Assembly: GCF_014529535.1 (NCBI RefSeq)
Contig: NW_023503941.1
Location: forward strand, 1,832,645 to 1,896,644
Source: Bradysia coprophila
Taxonomy: Eukaryota > Arthropoda > Insecta > Diptera > Sciaridae
DNA length: 64,000 nt
Direction of reading: 5' to 3'
In this document: in pieces, positions 56,406 to 64,000 of the stretch
Position numbering within the stretch: position 1 is the first letter of the stretch
Layout of the letters: every line of letters starts with the position of its first letter
Translations under genes and position numbers: made by a program
The notes under the pieces: model-generated
The model's database searches: none
What the model was told of the DNA's origin: nothing
Seen by the model: the letters and a program-made list of their open reading frames with translations, nothing else

Positions 56406-56541
56406 AGGTTTGTTCCAAGTAACTGTTAACACGAATTTTGACTAGCCGAACGAACACGATTTCATCCACAGAGATCGGTTTTCATACAAATATTGATGAG
56501 GTTATGTCTCTCTGGATGAAATTCGTACGGCCTTGGAACAG
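56406..56541. mobile_element. 136-bp MITE, relative of 36917-37107
   Basis: Starts AGGTTTGTTCCAAG after TA and ends CTTGGAACAGATC before TA. The inside diverges from copy 1 but has similar GGATGAAAT/GGATCAAAT segments. Confidence 0.55.
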
Positions 56542-56624
56542 ATCTATTTAATCCAGTAAAGCAAAAAATCAACGAAACAAAATTTGCCAGAACGACGTAA
56601 TGTACTATTTATGTTCCTAGCAAC

Positions 56625-57193
56625 CTAGCAAAATCTGGTTCTTTTTCTTATTCTTCAAAAACAACGGAGATATCAACGTTTGAATGTGAATTCCCATACA
56701 AAAAATTATAAAATTGGATTCGACCGTTTTTTTTTGCAGCGCTTTCTACCATACCGCTAAACGCGTGGATAGAATAGTAAACAATAGAACAACACAGTCA
56801 GAGGCAGTGAAATTTCAGCATGAATTTGCTCTAGCTGTTTCTCAGCTGATCCACACATACAATCAAAACTGTTTATACGGTTGAAGCTGCTACACAACAC
56901 GCTTGGTACATACTGAGGAAAAAGATTTGAATATCTCACCTGTGGCTGGTAATTTTGGCTCCAGGTAATCTACAATTGCTACGACAGCTGTATTTTTTGT
57001 ATGCGATGCTACAGCTGTGGCAGCTATTGTACATAACCTGGAGCCAAAATTACCAGCTACAGGTGAGATTTCCTTAGTGCAGGAGTTAAACCATATAAAG
57101 ACGTATAAACAGCTTTGATTGTTTATATATATGTGGATCAGCTGACAAACAACCGAAGCAAATTCATGCTGAAATTTCACTGTCTCTCACTGT
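56625..57193. repeat. dispersed repeat plus 0.4-kb palindrome
   Basis: 56625-56780 matches 15391-15540. 56795-57193 is a palindrome centred near 56990, with arms such as GTGAAATTTCAGCATGAATT and GGCTCCAGGT and their complements. The flanking inverted AGTCAGAGGCAGTG-like ends are imperfect. Confidence 0.7.
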
Positions 57194-59688
57194 AGAAGCT
57201 CTACATTGATTAATAAAAAGCTCGGAATCGGACATATTTTAAAGTAGTTCAATTCTTATTCTGAAACAAATCGGTTTTTTCCTGTTTTTCTTCAGATTTA
57301 TTGGGAACTCTTCGTCGGTAATATTCGGTCCGGGTCAATAATCTTCCACTTCATATAATGCGAATGATCGTTGAAAACTTTTTTTTGCCATTTAAGCCGA
57401 TTTTGCCGAGATTTCCCCTGAAACATCAGTAAGATATTTGATTACGTAAGCGAAAACGAGACAACAAAATACGAGAATGACGTATTTGACACATCACAGA
57501 AGAATAATTTTCGATTCTCAATTCTAGTTGAATAATTTTTCCCACAAAATAGTTTGGCAGCTGTCACTACGATCACTCATGCTTGCTGTGCTTCACATTT
57601 TTATACTGTTTCAATGTCATGCGATTTGACATAGAAAATAATCGGGTGCTATGTTTGGTGCTTTGGTTAAGGTGTCAACATACGTATGATATTCCTACTT
57701 CGTGTGTACAAATCCATTTTACGTTCTGTTTACCATTATACTAGATGACTTGTGATAACCTCTTTAGATAATAAATTACAAAATGACGGAACATTTTACT
57801 AATGTAATGCCAATGCATGATGGAAAGTGTGAGATGCCAATGACTTATAATCCACGAATCGAACTTTGAATCGCTGTGGCGGCGTCAGTTTTGTACCTCA
57901 ATTGTCTCTCTATTGTTTCTGTTTAACAGTAATGTCTAACTGTAGTAGTTTGCAGAAGTGTGGGTTCGTGGACATCATGGTATCGTGGGTTCGATTTACG
58001 GTAGAGCTAGATACGAAACTTCTATTAGTAATATTGAAGGGAATGGTATGCTTATTCTGCTGTAATGTACATAACAACCTCTAAGGATAATATTCCAAAT
58101 TACCACAGCATTGTCACAACAGTTCCCTTGACTGTTAAGTCAAGGGTCTCACATAAGAAAATAAGTCTTGTCGATTTTGTGAAACCTTATATTAGCAAAA
58201 AATGAAGAAAAAAAAAACGTAAATGTCAGTAACACTTGATAGCACGTTTACTTTAGCAAATCTGAACAGATTTACAAAAATTTGGTTTCAATCGACGAGG
58301 AATAACATTCTTTCGTAGATGGGCAATATCAACCTAATGATCTGGGAGTAGTTCTCAAAAGATTATTTTTCTGGTTTTTTGATGGCGCGATAACATGAGA
58401 AATCCTGAACCAGTTTTAGAGCTTTTGGTTTTAATGATTAGGAATAACATTTTTGGGGTGAGGATCGTAGCTGGACAATATCTGACTAATGTGACAGTTG
58501 AGCTCAAGGGTCGGTCTATTCCATCTGTCAAAGTGAAGTTTCAAGTGTCAAATGAAAATAAATTTTCTTAGTGGTCAGAAAATCGTTGAATTTTCTTGAA
58601 TGCAGTAAGACGTGAAATGATTTGACAGAAAATGTATGGACTATCTGTCATTATTTCACTGCAAGCTAAAAAAGTGACAGAGAGTCGATACATTCTCTGT
58701 CAAAATTTCATCCACTGGGATGTACTTAGCTAAATTCTGTTTCTCTAATAGAATTGAGAAATAATAAACGATTTTTGACGTTTAAAACGTCACATTGAGA
58801 GATGGAAAAGACGGACTCTCCACCCCAACTGTCACAATTATACCACTTCTGGTGTTATTATCTCCTAACCTATGCCTTCAGTTTTGTTGTTTCTTTTTAC
58901 AATCGTTTTCAATTCACTGCAGCGAGTTTGGACTAATGAATGATATGGTCTTAATTTAGATAACAGAGTTTTGAAATAAAAGAAATTCTTTTGATAAGTT
59001 CATCAGTCAAGTGACCTGACCCACTCATAAGGCTGGACCCAGTATTTACGGGACACCGAAAATAGTCGACATTATCAGCTGAAAGAGGTCAATTGAGTTT
59101 GTCAAAGGTTAACACATTTTCAATGAATTTCCAACCTACAAAATACATTCGATCGAAATTTTCACAAACCTGGCAAACTCTCTCTCTGTGTCTCTGTGTA
59201 TCACACCGAAACGTAAACTTTATTATTTGAGTAAACAAAAGACTGTAAACTTCCAATCAAAAACGATTTTTTTTCATTAGAAAAACGTGTTTTTCAGTTA
59301 TACCAATAAATAAAAATATTTTCGAGTTCGTACATTATGACTAGCAATGTCAGTTGGAATTGAAGACTATTACGAGTCATGCCGTGTGTTTACTTTTGAA
59401 ACAAGTGGCTGGTTTAGTGTGATGTACATTACAAAATAATAATTTATATTGCGCGGATTTCATAGTGTTTTCATCGGTTCAGTATAGTGTGTTACATAGA
59501 TGGCGATTGCACATTGAGTGCGATCAACTAAAACAAAACAACCACAATAAACGGATCAAGTTGTTAGTGTTTGTTCGAATTAAATGCAACAAGCAGCGTG
59601 TGAATTTAGTGCAAATATAGATCAACCGATTGGTTTTTTGTTTTGTTTGTTTGTTAGTGATTCGGTTTCAATTTGAATAAAGAATAAA
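57194..59688. other. long stretch without a recognised gene
   Basis: No splice-supported coding sequence was found. A 72-residue frame at 57866-58084 has no ATG start. The last few hundred bases are likely promoter and 5' UTR of the gene starting at 59689. Confidence 0.35.
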
Positions 59689-59791
59689 ATGGTGCAGATA
59701 GTGCTAATACCGACAGCTGAGCAAATTAGTGAACTGAGGAAATTATTTTTTGAAAAATTGGATAAAGAGGGACCTCCAACGACATGCGCGG
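59689..59791 (+). CDS. first coding exon of an unidentified gene
   Basis: An ATG in good context (AATAAAATGG) opens a 34-codon frame (MVQIVLIPTAEQISELRKLF...) that runs without interruption to a strong donor GCGCGG/GTAAGT, leaving phase 1. The residues after the start suggest a short strand then a charged helix. The next exon was not located before the window end, so the intron is probably longer than 4 kb. I do not recognise the protein. Confidence 0.5.
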
Positions 59792-60956
59792 GTAAGTCAA
59801 TTTTCGGACGCTTCTTACTCTCGGTTTCTATTTTAAATGCAAAAGTGACGTAGCACTTCAGAGACATTCATCACCGGTGTATTTGATAACATGTCATCCG
59901 TTGGTTTTTATTGTTTTATAGTTTCCTTGAATTTGTTTACATGGCTCCAATGACCTGAAGACCAAAAAATCGCTTTAGGTAAACGAGGAGAAAACGTCGA
60001 TATTTGAGAGTGATTTCAGGTCGTTCTTAACTTCTGTTGAAGGCTCTATGTCCTACTTTAGCACAAAATATTTCGCAGCAATCGTTGACAGGCGGCATAG
60101 ATATTACCTGTGCAAATTAGCGAGTTTGTTACTTCGTTAGATAAGCAATAAATTGACACGGAACCTTCTAATTCATTAGTAAAGGTCTCTATTCTATCTG
60201 TCATCGCAAGATGACATCTCCACCCGAAAACGATAAATCAGGCAATTCGAATTGTAGCACTCACAACGAGCGACTAAATTTTATAATAAATTCTCAACTC
60301 ACATCGAAATTCAGCTGCTTGGCTTACCGGTGACATAGCATTGATTAGCACAAAATATCGTTTTAATTGACCTTCTCAATACATCGGAAAATGTGAATAA
60401 TACAACGAAACGTTTTACGTTACGTTCAATTAATTCGCACATATTTTTAGCACATTACTCAATCATGATGGAGTGGTAAAGTGTCTCAAAATGAAATTTT
60501 TAGTTGACATCGCATTCGCAAATGAAATGATTAATGTTTTGCAGAACTCTATAGAAATGTCGTCTCTGCTATCGAAAGCAATGACAAATTTAAAGGAAAA
60601 TTTATGTTTAAACAATTGAAGTAAAAGATTTTATTGACTGTCCCATGTTAAAGTTTACCATTACATGGCTGCTTATCCCCTGGGCAAATCATCCATTAAT
60701 GCATGAAGAATATATTCGGTTCGTTTTACGTGAATCCTTTTATTTTTTAGAATCAACTCTCGTATTGGATTCATTTATTCGTTAACAACCTGGTGAATCA
60801 CCAGTGGTGATACTCGCTAACTCTGTTTTTGAGCAACTTTAATCGGTAACCGTTTTTTGACAAGTCAAAATAGTAGATCTCTACTCGGATACACGTACAG
60901 ACGGTACACTTGTCGAAAGATAATAACAGAAGCTTGTTGCTGAAAAACACATTCAA
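59792..60956. other. probable intron, nothing recognised
   Basis: No further exon or repeat was identified. Confidence 0.3.
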
Positions 60957-61361
60957 GGAGGTGCGGGTGCGGGAAAACAGGAAAAGTTGGAAAATATGCA
61001 GATCACTTTCTCATCAATAGCTACTGATCGAAAAACCAGTTTTTCATAAAAATTAAATATTTTGTTTCGTCTCGTCAATACCTTTCATTGGACATATCGC
61101 ACACGATTTTTGAACCAAAACATTCAAAGAAGTGCTTGAAAATCTAGTAAATAACAGACAAAACAAGCAAAACACGCTGGTTTGCTCGCTTTCTCGCCTA
61201 TCGAGAAATTTGGATATTCGGGTTCGCCTCGTCAATATCTTTCATTCGATGTATCGCACACCATTGGAGCGAAAACATCCGTAGATGTGCTTGAAAAACT
61301 AGTGAAAAACAGGCAAGCAAAACTCCATATTTTCCAATTTTTCCTGTTTTCCCGCACCTCC
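60957..61361. mobile_element. 405-bp MITE with internal direct repeat
   Basis: The ends GGAGGTGCGGG...AAAACAGGAAAA and complement pair over about 35 bases. Inside, two direct copies of a segment containing CGTCAATA(C/T)CTTTCATT (61073 and 61226) each lead into a TGCTTGAAAA(A/T)CTAGT motif. Confidence 0.7.
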
Positions 61362-62516
61362 CAGGAGTTTACTTCTATCACAAATCAATACATCATTTAA
61401 TGAATTATTATCGCAGTATCCAATGTAATATGGTATTCCATTAAGAAGAATTAGATGAAAAGAAGTAACAGTCTCGATAGTTTTGCTGGTGATATGCTTA
61501 CCGTTTGCGATAAAATCAAACGTTAAGCACGGAACGCGCTACACTCCTTTTACTGACCGTTTACGCTACAACAGTCTAATTCCATTGTTGTTTTGAAAAC
61601 GGCGAGAAAACGGAACGCTTCACGGGTCATCCATTCACAAAGTTTATCGTGCCATAAATAGGAAATCGCGAATTGAAGGCGTTGCTAGGACTAAACACGT
61701 GACTCTAAACAAAATAAATGATCTGAAGGTAGTAGGACATCCCAGTGAAAACACACCTTGATATGACACTTAAAGTAACGCTTATGCTCTCTCAGACCTT
61801 CCAGAATCGTGTATATGACGAGTTCGCTTGGACTATGCATTTTCTATGGAGACCGTAGTAAAGGTTTCTGTAGGGGTCAGGAAGGAAGGTTTTACCACAT
61901 ACGCTAACCTTATTTTGTTACGATACCAAGTGCCAAAATTTTATGTCTCTGCCACCCTAATATCGCCGGCCGTTTCGCTTCGTTATCTTCACCTCTAATC
62001 TGTCCTCTTAGAAAAAGTGACTCAGTCTATTAGCTCGACTGAACGTACTGTTGTTGCTTCAACTTCGTGAACATTATTGTTGTTTACACATTCCAATGCA
62101 TTTTAAAAGATAAAAATAAATTTTTCTTTTATTCATTCAATTTGCTGTGATTGCATTTCAGTGATATGACGCACAGGGGCACCACGAATCATTTTTTGTG
62201 GATTTCGGTCACTCTTGACCAGTTAAGCAGTAAAGCCTAAATTCACATTTAAAAAAAAATTATTTAAATTAACCTCGATCTGTACGCGAAAATGTACGAC
62301 TAGAAATATGTAAAATGTGTGTAACTGATGATTATAATGCAATAACAGTGATGCAGTCTTGCTGCATAATAGACTTTGGTTTTATTAGTCATTATATGAT
62401 CAATTGAATGCTTCTGAAATCATTGGAATTTAAATCTTGATTCACTTGAACATTAATTGCCTTGATGCAGGGCCGCAGTTAGGCAAGATACTAATTTTTT
62501 TTTCATTCATTTTTAT
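61362..62516. other. no recognised feature
   Basis: No gene. A hAT-like CAGGGCCGCAGTTAGG at 62469 has no visible partner. Confidence 0.3.
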
Positions 62517-63000
62517 GTAGGGATTCGGCCCTCGAAACCAAAACCACTTTCAAAAAAATTCTTCGAAGCTTGTGTGGCTAGTGTGATGCAATCAAAAACC
62601 CAAAACTTGCTTTTTTCTTACAAAAATTTCTCCAGTTATGCGAGCCGTACAGGGTCGTGTGGTGTGTCATTAGAAAGGTAATTTTATGTTGTTTCAGGGC
62701 AAGTGGGTCTTACGGAAGTTTGGTATCATCTACGATGAAATATGAGCACTGAAATAAGTCAACTTCTCATATTTCATCGTAGATGCTTCTCTTCACTCCG
62801 ATAAGACCCTATTTCCCCTGAAACAACATAAAATTACCTTTCTAATGACACACCACACGATCATGTACGTTGCATGTACATCGAGAAATTTCTGTAAGAA
62901 AAGTGCAAGTTTTCGGTTTTTGATCACCTCGCACTAGCCACAAAAGCTTCGAAAAAAAAATTTTAAAACTGGTTTGGGCTTCTGGAGTCGAATACCTTTC
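62517..63000. repeat. 0.48-kb palindrome
   Basis: Arms of about 230 bp pair around 62755 (for example AGAAAGGTAATTTTATGTTG with its complement, and TCTACGATGAAATATGAG near the centre). Confidence 0.8.
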
Positions 63001-63196
63001 TGGGCAGAATATAAAAAATTCCAATGGAAAATGCGCCGATTTAGGCGGTTTTCTAGACTTTCGGGTGATGACATCTAGTCTCACATACAAAATGCTATGA
63101 AGCTATACCCAACACACAGGCCATACCTCGGTAATTCATATTGGCAGCATTGGCTCTTGAAGAAAACTTCTAGGAAATGGACGTTGTATTCTTCTA

Positions 63197-63340
63197 CCAA
63201 CGCACTTCAAGCAAAAGTGCTTCGAGTGACTTGAAAGTTGTAGAGAGTACAATTTTATACAAAAATTGTTTACAATGCCAATATAATACACACGGTCTCT
63301 TTGCAGTACTCTATTTGCTTGAAGTGGCTTGCTTCCACTA
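63197..63340. mobile_element. MITE, relative of 24906-25067
   Basis: Begins CCAACGCACTTCAAGCAAAA; the right end (TTTGCTTGAAGTGGCTTG) is more diverged. Confidence 0.6.
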
Positions 63341-63368
63341 ATTATTTCATTCGTTTACGGTTCGGGAC

Positions 63369-64000
63369 AGGCATGAGCGCCGACGGAGAAACCTCGGCGG
63401 CGGCTAGCCGAAAAAAATTTCTCGGTGGCGGCGAAAAAGTCGGCTTGAGCCGGCTTAAAACGGCTCGGCTGGAGGTTCTTTTTAACTTTTTTTCAAAATA
63501 AAAACGTTTAGATAAATTCATGGAAAATGAACTAGTAAGCATGAAAATGAAATTGTACGGAAAGCGAAAATGTAGGTAGATTAGGTTGTTCAAAGTGCAA
63601 GTGGAACTGGTCTTGTTACAAGCAAGTCTCTAAGTCTAAGGTTCACTAACACGTCAAGTTTCATTGCTTCAAAACTTGAACTAAATGGAAAATCATGCTC
63701 CGGTACACTCATTTAACTCATTAAGAAAATGGTTTTCGAGAAGAAATCGAAAGCTCACGAAAATCAAGTAAAAATTGAAAAGAAAAAAAAATCGAGAAAA
63801 TTCGCAAAGATCGATAAAGTTTTCTCAAATTTGTGAATTAACTGATTGTGCGCCTTCGGCTCGTTCCGCAAAGGTCATACTTGCCAAAACAACAAACTTA
63901 GAAGCGAGGACGTAATATACCATTTTGGAAAATTCATGAAAGTTCAAGAAAATTTTCAAAAAATTTTTAATTTTGAAAAAAAAAATCAAAAAGTACTTGA
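63369..64000. mobile_element. hAT element copy, cut by window end
   Basis: Inverted copy of 29368-30202: it starts CAGGCATGAGCGCCG (63369) and follows the complement of that element to the last base of the window, so at least 150-200 bp lie outside. Confidence 0.85.

Noticed and set aside
57985..58005. tRNA-like T-arm sequence GTGGGTTCGATT
   Set aside because: No matching acceptor, D or anticodon stems could be drawn around it.

Overview
The window is animal nuclear DNA, very probably from a dipteran insect; a nematoceran such as a fungus gnat (Sciaridae) is my guess. It is AT-rich, its genes have short GT-AG introns (58-68 nt in the WDR92 genes), and protein-coding DNA is sparse among many layers of transposable elements. 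No operons, rRNA genes or CRISPR arrays were seen. The assignment to Diptera rests on gene style and on a DINE-1/Helentron-like repeat with a (GTCY)n core; it was not tested by any search.

Host genes supported by frame-consistent splicing: an apolipoprotein L-like gene (3256-4168, +); two nearly identical intact WDR92/Monad genes (7654-8895 and 18977-20218, +) inside a direct segmental duplication; a Q/N/E-rich gene of unknown function (12434-13196, -, 5' end not found); a seven-exon mitochondrial mTERF-family gene (25654-32451, -) whose first six exons are two copies of a three-exon module; a secreted PEBP gene (38945-43752, +) with a 4.1-kb intron packed with repeats; a coiled-coil protein gene (47500-49078, +); and a first coding exon (59689-59791, +) whose gene leaves the window.

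The rest is mainly mobile and repeated DNA. There are hAT-type elements with 8-bp target duplications (743-976, 4706-6691, 26247-27611, 29368-30202, and a copy cut by the window end at 63369), several foldback/palindromic elements of 0.1-2.5 kb, a non-LTR element with a restriction-like endonuclease (15770-18055), an RTE-like remnant (52500-53900), an LTR retrotransposon with no gag/pol whose interior is a minisatellite (32716-34533), and six copies or clusters of one Helentron/DINE-1-like family (22.1-24.3, 37.5-38.7, 39.2-40.8, 45.5-46.5, 49.8-51.7 and 54.3-55.3 kb) carrying a 145-bp tandem repeat in 2, 6 or 8 units.

Layout: 0-4.2 kb palindrome plus the ApoL-like gene; 4.5-9.7 kb duplicated block A; 9.7-18.1 kb palindromic MITEs, minisatellite, the Q-rich gene and the RLE retroelement; 18.1-21.0 kb duplicated block B; 21-25.3 kb Helentron-like cluster and small MITEs; 25.6-32.5 kb mTERF gene with palindromes in three introns; 32.7-38.7 kb retroelements; 38.9-43.8 kb PEBP gene; 44-55.4 kb repeats around the coiled-coil gene; 55.4-64 kb mostly unrecognised DNA with several palindromes and one first exon. 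The best candidates for something undescribed are the double-module mTERF gene and the (GTCY)n/145-bp-repeat mobile family.
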